From Tricholoma matsutake (Eukaryota; Basidiomycota; Agaricomycetes; Agaricales; Tricholomataceae): 64,000 bases of DNA. Of the stretch, positions 10,921 to 22,802 are shown one piece after another (the stretch's first letter is position 1; every line of letters starts with the position of its first letter). Made by a program: the position numbers and the translations under genes. The stretch spans positions 13,330,001 through 13,394,000 of the forward strand of contig AP026540.1 of assembly GCA_026075535.2 (NCBI GenBank), written 5' to 3'. The notes beneath the pieces were generated by a model. The model ran no database searches. It worked only from the letters and a program-made list of their open reading frames with translations, and was not told the origin of the DNA.

Positions 10921-13722
10921 TCTCATTATCTTGCCATGGACTTGCCGCCAGCATGGTGTCAAGTCCATGTTTGCGGGGCACATTCTCTGTACTACAAGCC
11001 TATACTTTTCACAAGCATAGTTGCCAGAAGACAAAGAAATGGCTTTCCAGTGGTCTGGAGAAAGCTAAAGAGATCTGGCAGTCCAAGAAATGTTGAAAAA
11101 TGGAAGTAATGCAAAGTACAACTGCAGAAAGCCCTGCTGACCAAAATGTAGCTGTTGAACAATAATTAAACAATGTTGCACTTGCCATGCAAAATGAAGT
11201 AAGACTTATGATGTTGGTGCAGCTCATTGCTCATTGAATTGCTATTATACCGGTTAGAGTGCCTCCATGAACGACAAAGACTTGGATCAACCACTGGCAG
11301 AGTGCAGGGGTCGCCGGGAAAACTGCCAACTACCCAAGTGCTACTGGGATATACTACCTGAACCTCCAGCAGCACTTCCTCCAGCTCCTCAACCAGAAGC
11401 ATCGGAATGCATGCCGACCACATCTCCAGCTACCATACCAGCATCACCCTCATCCGAGCAACCCCCAAATGTTTATTCCCATGTCAGGAGACTGCTGAAA
11501 TCCATACAGAATAAATTTGGCCTTTTACAGCAGTATCATGCAACTCATTTCCCAGGCCATGATCCCAACAAGAATATAATGTGCGACGACCTGATGGATA
11601 CATCCCCAGATACTTTCCCTGACCATCCAGCTGACTCTTACCACCCATATCTGAATCAGTTGTCATTTTTACTAGGAGAATGGTATTGGAACAGCGGGTT
11701 AAAGAAAACACAATCTGGCTTTCAGGATCTCATCAAGATAGTCAGGCATCCAAACTTTCAACCTGAGGATGTTTCAGGGACAAACTGGTGGCTTATTAAT
11801 GCATAGCTGAGAGGAGATCAGCCATGCAACCCCTCGAATGATGAAGGCTGGGAGGACAAAGAGGATAGCAGCAGGTGGGTTAAAACCCCAATCAAGATCA
11901 AGGTTCCATTCCCCAGAAGGTCACTGCATCCAGGGCAAAAGGAGTTTGATGCAGGAATGCTTCATCACTGCAAGCTGGTGTCGGTGATTAGGGAGAAAAT
12001 TATGCATCCCTCTAACCATCCACACCTCCATTTCGAGCTGTATGAGTTATTTTGGCAACCAACTGAAGCTTCTAAACCAGTCAAAGCTCACAGAGAACTC
12101 TACACTTCAGAGGCATTCATTGAGGCTCACCATGACCTTCAGGATTCTCCTGGAGAGCCAGGATGTGACCTTCAAAGAGTTGTAGTGGGTCTTATGTTTG
12201 CCTCAGATGGTACTCAGCTCTCAGCATTCAGCACTGCTAAACTATGGCCAATTTATCTTGCGATGGGGAACGAGTCAAAGGACAGAAGGTCAAAGCCCTC
12301 CTGTCAAGCATTTGAGCACATTGCCTACCTAGAGATGGTGAGTAGGACCTCATTAACTTTGTGCTAGTATGTGATCCTCATTCCTTTTTGAATGACAGCT
12401 CCCAGATGCATTTAAAGCCTTCACCACAGAGCACCTGGATGGAAAGGGCCCAACAGAGCATTCATGGCCCATTGTCATCAAGAAATCTATAATGCTCAGT
12501 GGGAGATCATCCTTGATAATGAATTCCTGGAAGCTTATGAGCATGGAATCATGATTATGTGTTGCGATGGCATTCGGCATTGCTTTTACCCTCGTATATT
12601 TACATATTCTGCAGACTACAAGGAGAAGTAAGCCAAGATTCTTTTGAATGCCAGTGTCTTTAACTCAAAGTTTTGAAAGAATTCTTATAGCTAGCATTCA
12701 TAATCTTGGTCAGTGCCCTTGTCCTCATTGTCTCATACTGTTAGATCATGTTGCCAATATGGGGATGCATCGAGATATGACACAGTGCAGGACTCTCACC
12801 AGAGATATATGAGCAGGGTTATGTGGTTGATAGTATGGCAGTGGAAGATCTCCTACAAGAAGATTCTCTTGTTCCAACAGCAGTATGACCTTCTTACCTC
12901 TCTGATGGTTGACTTTAATGCTCATACTTTGTCAGAATGCATTTTCAAGCAAGCTGGCACCATTTGGTTTCAACATGTTCAGTATGCTTGCTGTGGATCT
13001 CATGCATGAGGTTGAGCTCGGTGTCTGGAAGGCATTTTTTATCCATCTGCTATGCATTCTAGATTGCCAAAATGAAAGCCTCAAGCATGAGTTAGATAGA
13101 TGGCAAGCATCGTTTGAAGCCTCAGAAGGCTTGGTACTGATATTTCCATTAGATTTCAAGAGATTCCTCCTTTTGGGGTTGATGGCATAAGAAAAATAAG
13201 GTCGAACTGGTCAGAATTGAAGAAGATGACTGCTCATGATTACGAGGATATGTTACAAGTGGGTGTTATTGCTAGTATTCTCGACTCGACTGATATCATT
13301 CACATAGTGTGCTATATCCATTTTTGATGGTCTTCTGCCTGAACCCCACAATACATACATTCTCAAGCTCTTATTTGAATTAGCCCACTGGCATGGTCTT
13401 GCCAAGCTCGGCATGCACATGGATGCGACTCTGGACATTTTATCCTGTGTCACTACATCTCTGGGAAACAGCCTATGCACATTTGAGAAAAAGACATGTG
13501 AAGCATTTGAGACTTGAGAGTTGGAACGTGAGTGTGCTGCTTGGCAACAATGTCAGCAGAAATCTGCAATTAATGTGGTGTCTGGATCAAGAGGACCTAC
13601 AGCATCCAACAGTAATGCACGGAAGCTGAAGAAGCTCAATCTGAGGACTTATAAGTACCATGCACTTGGTGACTATGTTGACACCATCCAGCGCTTTGGT
13701 ACAACTGACCAGTACTTTACAC
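10921..13722 (+). pseudogene. Plavaka-type transposase, degenerate and truncated
   Basis: Plavaka transposases are a fungal group related to EnSpm/CACTA DNA transposons. In order, the plus strand shows a C2H2-like N-terminus (FHKHSCQKTKKWLSSGLEKAKE, about 11005-11070), a Pro/acid linker (RRENCQLPKCYWDILPEPP), GEWYWNSGLKKTQSGFQDLI, then FELYELFWQPTEASKPVKAH and TSEAFIEAHHDLQ (12020-12150), FASDGTQLSAFSTAKLWPIYL with a conserved Asp, DNEFLEAYEHGIMIMCCDGI, PCPHC, APFGFNMFSMLAVDLMHEVELGVWKA (an acidic pair), FDGLLPEPHN, LFELAHWHGLAKLGMH, and at the end KLNLRTYKYHALGDYVDTI. Several stops and at least one likely intron (donor GTAAGC near 12627) interrupt it. It is cut after GTTDQY where a GC-rich insertion begins at 13719. 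Confidence 0.75.
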
Positions 13723-14146
13723 TCCCCCCCCCAGTCTGAGCAGACTCTGCTCAGACACACTCGGACACTCGGACTTCACTCGCACTCTGCTCAGACACTG
13801 CTCAGACACTCGGACTGTCCTAGGACTGTCCAAGTTGTCTGAGTAAAGTCTGAGGACTGCACTCAGACTTTGCTTGGACAACATCAATTGTGCATTTATT
13901 TACACCTTTAAAGTACTGTCCAAGTAAAGCCCAAGTTCCAGACTTAAAGAAATTCTTATAAGTCTCACAAAATGATGTGTGCACAGCAGGAATTGAACCA
14001 ACAGACTTCTGGACTAGCAATCACATGACAACCAAACATGCACACTCTACCACTTAAGCCAAGTAGTCATTTAAAGTTACATACATTATATCTATTTATT
14101 ACTGAAATCTAATTTTTTATATATCATGAATAGATTATTAAATTGA

Positions 14147-14224
14147 CCCCCTCACATCTGTGTGAGGGGTAATTGATATGTATAATACTAGGCCCTCCCC
14201 TTGCAAGCTCGAGGGGAGGGGGCC
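14147..14224. repeat. Two short hairpins
   Basis: CCCCTCACA / TGTGAGGGG arms around a 4-base loop lie near 14148-14169. A second hairpin, GGCCCTCCCC ... GGGGAGGGGGCC, lies at 14191-14224. A similar C-run/G-run hairpin (GCCCCCTCC ... GGAGGGGGCC) occurs at 51986-52023. In both places the palindrome of the GAGCAGTTGCTC type follows within about 50 bp. Confidence 0.6.
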
Positions 14225-14258
14225 ATAACTATCAATTATAAAAATAAATTAAAAACAC

Positions 14259-14284
14259 CCACCATGAGCAGTTGCTCATGGTGG
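14259..14284. repeat. Perfect 26-bp palindrome of the GAGCA-GT-TGCTC family
   Basis: Arm CCACCATGAGCA pairs with its perfect complement on the other side of a 2-base centre GT. It is the best preserved of about 14 dispersed copies in the window. It may fold as a hairpin or serve as a binding site for a dimeric protein. Confidence 0.85.
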
Positions 14285-14570
14285 CATTTGTCTCTCCCTG
14301 GGTCATCCCCTGGCTGTCTCACTCTCCTGTCCCCATTCTTCTCCCCCCCAAACCACCACACAAGCAGATGCTCATAGGCATGGGGCAGGTGTCATCGTGG
14401 GTGTCCCCACTCTCGTCATTGTCTCCCTTCCCCCTCATATCCCTTCCCTCTCATCTCCCTTCCCCCTCATCTCCCTTCCCCCTTGTTTCCCTTCCCTCTG
14501 TCTCCCTTCCCTCTTGTCTCCCTCCCCTCTTGTCTCCCTTCCCCCTCATCTCTTCCCCCTCACCTTCCAC

Positions 14571-15302
14571 CCTGCGAGCAGGGGCTCACAGCAGTGGTGG
14601 TGGTGGTGTCCCCCCATCGTTGTCATCGCCAGTAGTAGTTTGTACCTATAAAAAGTTAGTTAGCATCAAAAAATGAAATGAGAAAAAAAAAAAAAACTTA
14701 CCTAGGACCCTAATCATTGTTGTTCCACCTGTCATCCACCCTACAAGCAGTGGCTCATAGGGCTGGGGCGGGTGCTGTCATCATTCCCTGCCATCATCGT
14801 CATTCCACCCACCATCCACCCCATGAGCAGTTGCTCATGAGGCTGGAGACAGGTGGTGCATCCTGCGTGGTGGGTGTGAGGGCTGGGGGCAGGGGCTGTG
14901 TCTCGTTGTCTCGTTGTTCTGTTGGGGTAGCTGTTCTTGTCATTTTGAAGTTGCACCCATTCCCACCCTGCGAGCAGCTGCTCGCGGCAGTGGTCTGAGT
15001 GCTCGTCATTGTCAGAAGTACTAGATAATACCTAAAAAAGTTCATTAGTAACAAAAACAAGAAAAAAAACTTACCAATGGCCCAAGAGACATCATTTGAT
15101 GTCTCTTGGACCTTTTCTTCATTTGCTTTGCCTTCCTTTCATTGTTTCCCACTCATCCCCTCATCATTCCATCTCCCAGTCCCAGTTGTCTCCAGTTGCC
15201 TCACTGCATTGTCGTTCCATTTGGCCAAGTCAGTGTCGCCATTGTCTTGCCGTTTTGCAGTTGTACCGTTCCCACCCTGCAAGCAGTTGCTTGCAGCAGT
15301 GG
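14571..15302. repeat. Cluster of five further palindrome copies
   Basis: Copies lie at about 14571-14600, 14735-14760, 14817-14845, 14962-14992 and 15271-15302. Each has the frame CACCC-x-GAGCAG...CTGCTC-x-GTGG with compensating changes, for example TGCAAGCA with TGCTTGCA at 15279-15296 and TGCGAGCAG with CTGCTCGC at 14969-14986. Paired changes suggest the pairing itself is maintained or was copied. Confidence 0.7.
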
Positions 15303-15904
15303 TTCTGGGTCCTAGGGTGGTGGCTGTGTCAGCCATTGTCATGGTTTTGAGGCTGCAGTGTCATTATAACATAGATAAAACCTATCATTAAGGAAAATTC
15401 AGTTAGTTAAACAAAACAACAAAAATCATGTAAAAACACACTTACAAGTGAGCCCAAACAACAATACCATCATTTGGGCTTGTTCCCATTGTTGGTTATT
15501 GGGGTAGGAGGTAAGGAGGAGGCAGCGCCGTTGAAGGTGATGTGCCAGCATTGTTGATGATGCAGCTGTGTTGATTTGTCATCACAGCCAGGGTGGTACA
15601 TAGAGAGATAAAACTACTTACCTGTAATGATGCTTTAGTCTAACAGTTATATTGCTGCCTTAATTGTATTTTATCATGTGACTATGAGGGTTTGATCCCT
15701 GCGGTAGCCACTGATTTTTCAGTCAATTATATAAGCAACTCGGACAGTCCTAGGACTGTGCGAGTGGGTCCACTCGGACTCTGCTTGGATGCTCAGACAG
15801 TCCTAGGACAGTCTGAGGACTCAGCTCGGACTCAGCTCGGACTGGACATCTAGTTTGGCAGGACTTTCAGCCAAAGAAGTCTGACCCCTCTTCATATTTG
15901 TTTG

Positions 15905-16142
15905 ACCATCTTTTAAGGCCTGCCCAAATTTTATGTATTGATTGCGGAGTGTTAATTGTTGATCAAATCTGTCTAGTCATACCAGATCCCTGTCATTCAC
16001 TGCAATTCTGTCAGAAAAAGTGTCAGCGGCTGACCCATTGTCATCTGTGTTGGATGATGTTTTAAGGCTAGATAAAATCTTATCTACTGATGGCGGAGTG
16101 TTAACCATTGATCAAATCTGTCTGATCATACTGGACCCCTGC
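15905..16142 (+). repeat. Imperfect direct duplication of about 90 bp
   Basis: 15905-15992 and 16051-16142 share GGCGGAGTGTTAA/TGCGGAGTGTTAA, TTGATCAAATCTGTCT and the order of neighbouring words. No gene is recognised in either copy. Confidence 0.65.
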
Positions 16143-16240
16143 CGATTTCCAGATGCTTATACCACCAACTTAAGGAAGTGGCCAGAAGTCCTGTTTTTTG
16201 AAATAATTCATAGTAACAGTGGTTTGAGTCACTACCCTGG

Positions 16241-16381
16241 TGCACTACCCTGGGGGTATTGTGTACCCTCAATACCCCTCCATACCCTTACCCATACACC
16301 TCAAAACCCTGACCCTTTCAAGGGGTAAAGGGTTTTGGAGGGTAGGGGTAAGGGTAGCCTCAAAATACCCCAGGGTTACCC
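16241..16381. repeat. Foldback hairpin MITE
   Basis: The left arm CCCTGGGGGTATT pairs with AATACCCCAGGG at the right, and inner segments CCCTTACCC and GGGTAAGGG also pair, around a centre near 16318. The hairpin is about 130-140 bp. It interrupts the neighbouring KDZ-like fragment that ends at 16392. Confidence 0.7.
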
Positions 16382-16391
16382 CTGCCATTCT

Positions 16392-16640
16392 CTATGCAGG
16401 ACGCAGCCCTTCAGCTTGATCAAGTGCCACATGTGCAAGTCCCAGTACCGCACCGCACTCCGTGGCATCGACAAGAAGCGAATGCAGGAAAAAAGCATCC
16501 CACACATATTCACCTGTCAACAAAAGTCGGGACGTCCAGTTGACATTGGTTGTCGTCGAAGTCATTATCAAGGATGTAGATCCGTGCAGCATCAGTTGAA
16601 GATACCCTTCAAATACTGTTAACGCATGAGCGACTGTAAC
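16392..16640 (-). pseudogene. KDZ-transposon protein fragment
   Basis: The minus strand reads VTVAHALTVFEGYL, NVNWTSRLLLTGEYVWDAFFLHSLL and DATECGAVLGLAHVALDQAEGLRPA, then a stop. From memory this resembles the region before the cysteine clusters in some Agaricomycete KDZ transposases. Nothing of the catalytic part is seen nearby; the downstream side is cut by the foldback repeat. The assignment rests on recall of the family, so it is tentative. Confidence 0.45.
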
Positions 16641-16907
16641 TTACCATGTCATGTTCCCAAATCTTTTTGCCAATGCGCACTGAACATAGTAATGCATGGC
16701 TAAGAGTTTGTCGGGGACTGATTTGCTGCTAACCAATGATTCCGGATATCCATATTATGAACTATATTCATGTGTTCATACGATGACCGCAATGAAGATT
16801 AATCACAATTCCACATTGTGAAAATAAAAACGGCGAAAAAATAAAAGTGGATGAAAGGGTTTGTTGATCGCACAGCACAATCAATCCCCCGGGTCATCCG
16901 AAGGCAC
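16641..16907. other. Downstream flank of the FunK1 gene
   Basis: Unique-looking sequence without a gene. It includes the 3' region of the minus-strand kinase gene. I see no clear poly(A) signal. Confidence 0.35.
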
Positions 16908-19312
16908 TCAGGACCTACTACGCGACCCACTGCCGTCGGATAACCTCTGAGACTTTGTGAGTGGAATCCGTAATCCTAGTTTGCCTCGTTCTCTCTCACG
17001 CTTCTTACTAGATCTAGTGTCGATGGGCTGCCCTTCAGCCTTGTCTGAGGTGGGCCAAGGATCCGTATTGAGATGACGCCTGAAGGTATCGACAAGCCAG
17101 CTTCGTGAAACCAGATCATCTAGACGTTTTTGGTATTTGAACGCGGCGTTAGCGTGAATATAAGACGGAGGAGCGTTGTTGGATCGCATTTCTTTGAGAG
17201 TTTCGACATCGTCAACCGATGGTAGCGCCTCGTAGCGAACAGCAAATGCCTCTGTGAGGTCCTTGATAAGTGCATTCAGCTGCGGACGACCGTCAAATGT
17301 CACCACGCGTGGTATTTCGCGAGTTGCAAGAAACCCTCTCTTGAGATCGCCTCCCTTGACATTCTCTTCATCTTCATAGTTCTCATCGAAAGATCGGAGG
17401 AATCTGTTCGAACTGCCTCCAGAGATAGTATGCTTAGTGAAACGCAAAGCCGTCCAAATAAGGACATGAAGACATGATTCCCGGTCGTCCTCGAGCTCAT
17501 TATTTTTGCCCTTGTTCTGAAGAAGTGCAGCTGACATAAATTGCCACGTTCCCTAGAAAGGCAGTCAGAAACGAGACCATTACAGGAAATAAACACTTAC
17601 TGTTCGGTCAGGTCGTCTTGCGGAGCCCTCCCTCCCGTTGTTTAGGTTCAGACAAAGGTCCCAGTCAATCAGGAGGCCCTTGCCCATAATGGTGATCAAG
17701 ATATTACCCGCACTTATGTCGCGATGAAGGACCTGAGCGTCAAAGTAGGCATGCTGATGCGCTGTGGAAACGGGGAGTTAGTCATATGGCTAACGTCGGT
17801 GTTGAATGATATCGTACCCTCCATAGCGTCGGCTATGGCACTCACAAACTCCCGAGAGGAGTTGAACGAAGTCAAAGGCCGAGCGACGACGTTGAGTGTC
17901 AGTCTGTATTGCCTGAGGAGCACCATTTCTTTCGACCAGCAGGCCCAGTTCTCGTTTCTAAGCGTATGTGTGATGGTCATGTGATCACGGATATCGTTTC
18001 CCTTTCCAAAAGGCGCGATATTTGGAACGCCCTTGGATTCCAGCAGGGCGTAAATATTACCTTCCTTGTCCATGCCATCCACATCTGCTCTCCAATAGTC
18101 CTTCAGAAAAATGATCTCCTTCATCTCCATATCAAACGCTAACATTGGGCGAGTGGCTCGTCCAAATGGTGAGCGAGCTGTATAATTTGGAGGAAATGAT
18201 ATAATAAACGACTTTTCATCCTTTGGGTCATCACGTTCCGGAACCTTGACAATGTAGAATTCACGATGAGCAGGATTCGCTTCTCGCAAACGTGTTTCGA
18301 CATGCTTGATCTGTTGTATATCGTCTGGAGATGCTGATGAGATAGAGGTATCGTATCCGCGCTGGCGACGATCGGCGTGGGCGTAACTCCAAAAAAAGGC
18401 CGCGAGAATATGGGGTTGTTTGATGTAATCGAAGCGCCGAGTAACAGTCGCACCGCTGCGATCCCATCGAATGAACCTCGCAAACTGTCCACATATAAAT
18501 ACGGTGAAGGTGTGAACGCGAAACTGAGATCCCGAGTGAGCAGCTGCGTATGAAGCCAGTTGTCCACGATTCAGTTTAGCTTCATCTGAATCATTTTCAA
18601 AGCGAAAGTCGTCTGCTTGTGGTTGCAACGGATCCACTGGGTCACGGAATGGGTCGGATGCATCGGCCCGCTTGACTTCAACGAAGAGCTCCATCTTGGA
18701 GAAATCCGTCTTGGCGTCACCTTCAGGTATATTATCGTGTCCATAAACGGAGATATCAGGCGCAAGACCATCACGCTGGGTGTCTGGATTGGCGTGCGTA
18801 TCGATGAACACCAATTTGCGAGTGAATGTTGTCGCTGCTACGATCTATCAAACGTTGGTGAAGCGCTGTGAACACAGAAACAAGAACGACACGCTTACGA
18901 ATGGGTCGTACATTTCAATCTCTCTTTTTGCCGCGGAAACTCTCGCGAAAGCTTCTTTCGAATTCGGACACTTTGGAGTGTCCTGAGAGATCGGAAGAAA
19001 GTTGTTCAGAAATTGCTGAGGTGGCATCGGGCCTAAGAACAGGCCACTTGTCTCGTGAGCCAAACCAAAATTTGCAAAATCCCTCTTATGAGTTTCAGAG
19101 GCATATGTGTAGCTACCAGACGTCTTGTTTGATATGGGAGTGCTACTCATCGTTTTTGATATGTTTTGATGGTTTTGTGGTGGGGTTATTGGCCGGATTT
19201 GTGTGCGAGACTGACGATGTGAGTAGAAAACGGATGGAGGAATGGCATTGCTTGCATTTGCAAGTGGCGAAATCAGATTGGTATCGACAGGCGGCGGTGG
19301 ATTACTAGACAT
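16908..19312 (-). CDS. FunK1-type protein kinase, four exons, apparently intact
   Basis: Exons 19312-18899, 18844-17818, 17761-17601 and 17552-16908 join in frame with GT-AG introns of 54-56, 56 and 48 bp and give 748 residues. FunK1 kinases are a fungus-specific group enlarged in multicellular basidiomycetes. A Ser/Pro-rich N-terminus is followed by KLVFIDTHANPDTQRDGLAPDI, KMELFVEVKRADASDPF, GQLASYAAAHSGSQFRVHTF (an N-terminal region typical of FunK1 proteins), IYALLESKGVPNIAPF, and, after intron 2, the catalytic loop HRDISAGNILI (His493-Arg-Asp495, Asn500). The metal-binding DFG motif is DWD (513-515), as is common in this family. The C-terminal tail is basic and Ser/Arg-rich. I chose ATG 19312 rather than 19348 because the TATA box lies only about 45 bp upstream of it. 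It is CpG-rich with no stops, unlike all its neighbours. Substrate is unknown. Confidence 0.9.
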
Positions 19313-19353
19313 GGTACAAGCGCAAGTTCTGCGAATGCACAGCCACACCTCTA

Positions 19354-19366
19354 GACTTATATAGGT
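19354..19366 (-). promoter_or_regulatory. TATA box of the FunK1 gene
   Basis: On the minus strand CCTATATAAGTC lies about 45 bp before ATG 19312, the expected distance for a fungal TATA element with a short leader. Confidence 0.6.
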
Positions 19367-20424
19367 CTCTCACGAAGTTGATCATCTCATTGTTCGACAG
19401 AAGGAGCCACTGTATATTTCTCTTCCTTATTATCAGTTGTTCTGTCTTTTAGCTGCATGTTTCTTTACCAATGGTTTCACCGTCTTGCCTCATGGCATGC
19501 TTCAAAGTTGGCTACATTCAAATCGAAGTCATGAATCAGTTCCTACGATTATGCTTACCGTTAATTCTTGACCCTTTTTGGGCCGCCGCTCTGCATCTTC
19601 CGACTTGCTTATTATTGTGGTCGCTATGGCTGAATGTAGCGGAAGCCCGCAAACACCTGCTGTTGCGCTGCTCTTTCTCGAGCTTTCAGACAAGTACATA
19701 CTATTTCTTCATGTACCACTTTCATTCGTGGACAACATCCACGACGTCGTCACCATCTTTAGACCTTCCACGTTCCCATGCTGCCAATCAGGCATGCGGG
19801 TCGCTTTGATGTATCCTTTGCCCAAGCTGTCGGCTCACCTGTCTTCTGCTTTAAGGTTCGATGTCGGCAGAGCAACTTGGGGCAAAGGCCATTGCTGCGC
19901 ATAGCGAACACGAGTCCCTTTTTCATTTATAATTCTACTAACCGATGTATACGTAGAGACCAAAGATGAAAATGGTCATCTCCATCTCCCGTGTTAGACG
20001 AGGGGGTGGTCGATGCACGAAACCTCATTAACATGAAAATGGCCCCTGCATCTCGAGGGAGGGGATGGTCTTGGTCTTGGGGGCTGCCGAGCCTTAAACG
20101 GCCTCTGTCTTGCATTTCAGGCAAGGGAGGGGCGAGGGAGGGTTGGCGGTGGTGACACACTTGGCAGTTGCCACTTCATGGTTGAGGGGAGGGATGAGTG
20201 GGGTGGTTGTCGGTGTTGATGTAGCCGTTAGCGGTTCTGGACCTGGTGGCGTTGCTGTCATTTGTGAAGATGGGCTGGCTTGGCGGATGCAGTTCAATAC
20301 TTATCACGAGACCCAAATACATATGCATTTCAATCTCCACTTCAAGAGATTGTCCGAGTCACGCTCAACACCTGGTCGCTGCAAATGCTCTATCCTGTAC
20401 ACTAGTGGTTGACTGTACATCAGG
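19367..20424. other. FunK1 upstream flank, no gene supported
   Basis: Short frames up to 112 residues (plus 19471-19809, 20110-20412) show no domain and no consistent splice structure. The stretch is CpG-rich like the kinase gene, so it is probably ordinary host sequence with the promoter of that gene. G-rich runs occur at 20060-20200. Confidence 0.45.
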
Positions 20425-21253
20425 AACTTGACAAAAAGGTTTCCAGAGGTTTCTCAACCTCAAAAACTTCAAAAAACATCTGAAAACCTTGGAAACTTGG
20501 TCACCTGGAAACTTAAGTCACTTTTTCTGGAAACCTCACTAAACATTGTTTGACAGAAACCTCTGAAACCTCTAGAAACCTCAGCAATAGCACTCAGACT
20601 GCTTCTACCTAGCATTTATCATGGAGATTTCCAAGTTCACAGGTTTACAGATTTCCAAAAACCTGAAAACCTGGAAAAACCAGGAAAAACCAGGAAACTA
20701 AAATGTCATCTTCCTGATGTACCTGTAAATTGCTGGGAGGCTTCTCATATAGTTAGATTTCATCTGCATCAATTTTCTTTTAGAAATTTCAATTCATAAA
20801 AACTATCCAGACACTATTTTTTCCAGATCAATGCAATTCTGGACCCTCAAAACTAAAATTCCTCAACAATATGGCTCTCTTCTGCGAAATAAAATTTATA
20901 CATTGTTTGATAGTTACAGTAACTACTTATCCTGAGAATACTGAGTGCTGAAGTGGATAGGAAGTGGTAGAAATATCAACTGTTCAAACACCTACCCATG
21001 TTCAAACCAAGCACCAGGGATAGTATTGTGCTTGAGCCAAGTTAGCCAACATCAGCCCTGACCAGCTGGCTCACAGACTCGCCATCAGACCATAAATTGA
21101 GCCAGTTGGCATCACAGGTCATAAATTGAACTGTAAATTGACCTCAATCATCAGTAATCCTGTATTTCAGTTTCCAGAGGTTGCTCAAGTTGAGCAACTA
21201 CCAAAAACCAGCAGAAACATGAAAAGTTGAGCACTTGAAAATAGTGTTGCCAT
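20425..21253. repeat. Low-complexity AAACCT/GGTTTCC repeat and AT-rich flank
   Basis: 20430-20710 consists of varied AAACCTC, GGAAAC and GGTTTCCAGAGG words, with a further copy TTTCCAGAGGTTGCTCAA at 21170. It is probably a decayed MITE. The rest has no gene. Confidence 0.4.
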
Positions 21254-21261
21254 GGCTCAAG

Positions 21262-22268
21262 TAGTGATGTGCAGGGCCTGGCTTGGGTTGAGTTGGCTCG
21301 GGCTTTGATATATTGTGAGCCGGGCCTTGGTACCAGGCTCAGGCTTGGGCTGGGGCTTGAGGAGGGGATTTGAGAAACTGGTAATGAATGTCAATATAAT
21401 AGAAATCCATCAAAAAGTCATAAATACAAGAAGTTACAGACATTAATATACTTGCTACAATTCTAACGCCAATGTTATGTTGTCGTAGAACTGGGAGTTG
21501 CCGGACATCGATCAATGATGCACTTCAACATGACTCGTCCACATCTTCAACTTCAAGGATGCAATGTAAGTCAGTTTTTCACTCTTCTTATCGCTAATAC
21601 TAACTTATATATATTTTTCCCATCCAGATTGTTCTATTTCTCTATAACAACAATGATTCAAGACTATGCAAATGGAATGTGTGTCAAACACATAATATAT
21701 CACAAAGTGATGCATTGGAGGTGCCAGGAGACCTGTGAAGCAGGATACCCACAAGGTGTGCACAGTAATCCCTATAGCACTGCCCACCCACTGACCACAC
21801 TATGAAATAAAGCTGTGTTGCCACATCACCACAGGATGACAGAATTGTGGGCGCTAACTGAGTTATGCACTCATGATGTAGTGGATGACACATCCGCTGG
21901 TCTGCATCACTTGTGCAGATTAGCACACAATGTTTCTCACAGGTTTGACTTTGCATCACTCATCACTGTGCTCCTAGCTTGTGCTGCCCCTTGCTCCAAC
22001 CTCATCTGAGCAGCTCCTGTAAGCCAGACAGCAAGCAATTGCTTGCTGCTGTACACCAGGAGCTTCCAATAGACAAAGGGAGGAGTAGAGATGGTGGTGC
22101 ATGACGATCCTCACTGATCACAGCCACAAAGCCAGGGCTTAAGGGCTCAGCTCAGGCTTCAGAAACATTGAGCTGAGCCCTGAGCCCTACCAAGGCACAG
22201 CTTGGCTCAGGCTTCTAGGGCTCAGCAGCCAGGGCTTGAGGGATTTGGGCTGAGCCCTGCACATCACT
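21262..22268. mobile_element. hAT MITE with GGCTCAAG target duplication
   Basis: Terminal inverted repeats TAGTGATGTGCAGGGC and GCCCTGCACATCACTA bound 1007 bp. Flanks 21254-21261 and 22269-22276 are both GGCTCAAG, a perfect 8-bp duplication as made by hAT transposases. Subterminal GGCTCAGGCTTGGGCT-type words occur at both ends. It encodes no transposase. A palindrome of AGCAAGCAATTGCTTGCT lies inside at 22031-22048. Confidence 0.9.
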
Positions 22269-22276
22269 AGGCTCAA

Positions 22277-22562
22277 GCCGCATTTTTTGCTATCTTGGGA
22301 AATAAATTATGTAAAATCGCTAAAATATTTGAGGAGTTAGATCCCATCAAAAGCTGAGGGGTCTCCTGCCAACTCTAAGTGATCAGAGTAGCTGTTCCTG
22401 AGGTATTTATGGTGCACAACACCTAAACACCACCACTTTTGAACAGTGGCCAAATTGGTCATGGAAAAAAATATTCTGAAACTCTTCTGAAAATGGCTCT
22501 GAGCGGCTCCAATGTGAACTTTCTAATACACTAAAAATGCCACTGATTTGATAGTATATTAG
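22277..22562. other. No recognisable gene
   Basis: AT-rich spacer between the MITE and a transposase fragment; I see nothing in it. Confidence 0.4.
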
Positions 22563-22802
22563 TTGGAACTAGGAACAATGATCCAACCAGTAGTCTGTAG
22601 AATTGAAAACTCTTGTGATGTTGAAGTGACCACTTGCTGTGTAATGTGCATCTTGGATTTCCAACCCGACTTCAAAGAACAAAGATCACTGGTTCAAGAA
22701 GTCATTGAAGCTGCAGGACATTTGTGCATTTTTTTGCCCAAATTCCACTGTGAATTGAACTTCACTGAATTCTTCTGGGGTGCTGTGAAGAAATGGCTCT
22801 GG
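22563..22802 (+). pseudogene. DDE transposase C-terminal fragment
   Basis: The frame contains CCVMCILDFQPDFKEQRSLV, GHLCIFLPKFHCELNFTEFF and WGAVKKWLW. It resembles the end of DDE-superfamily endonucleases found in many Agaricomycetes, where the Glu in CELNFIE is the last catalytic acid; here it reads CELNFTEF. The frame is cut by a family T MITE end at 22803. Only about 80 residues remain. Confidence 0.65.

Larger units (their letters stand above)
13719..15850. mobile_element. KDZ-type non-autonomous insertion, right end not seen
   Basis: The left edge ACACTCCCCCC at 13719 breaks the Plavaka gene. It matches the terminus of the 54501-60585 KDZ element. Arrays of GCTCAGACTC and TCGGACAGTCCTAGG-type words follow at 13730-13860 and again, inverted, at 15740-15845, which marks them as subterminal repeats. 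The interior has no transposase; it carries CT-rich runs (14400-14560) and six copies of a GAGCAGTTGCTC palindrome. A right terminus with a G-run is missing, so that end is lost or mutated. Confidence 0.55.

Noticed and set aside
14272..15391. Several 60-134 residue plus-strand frames
   Set aside because: They come from CT-rich low-complexity sequence inside the insertion, with Ser/Pro/Leu-rich products and no domain.
20110..20412. 100-residue Gly/Val-rich plus-strand frame near the FunK1 gene
   Set aside because: No homology cue, no splice signals and low-complexity composition.
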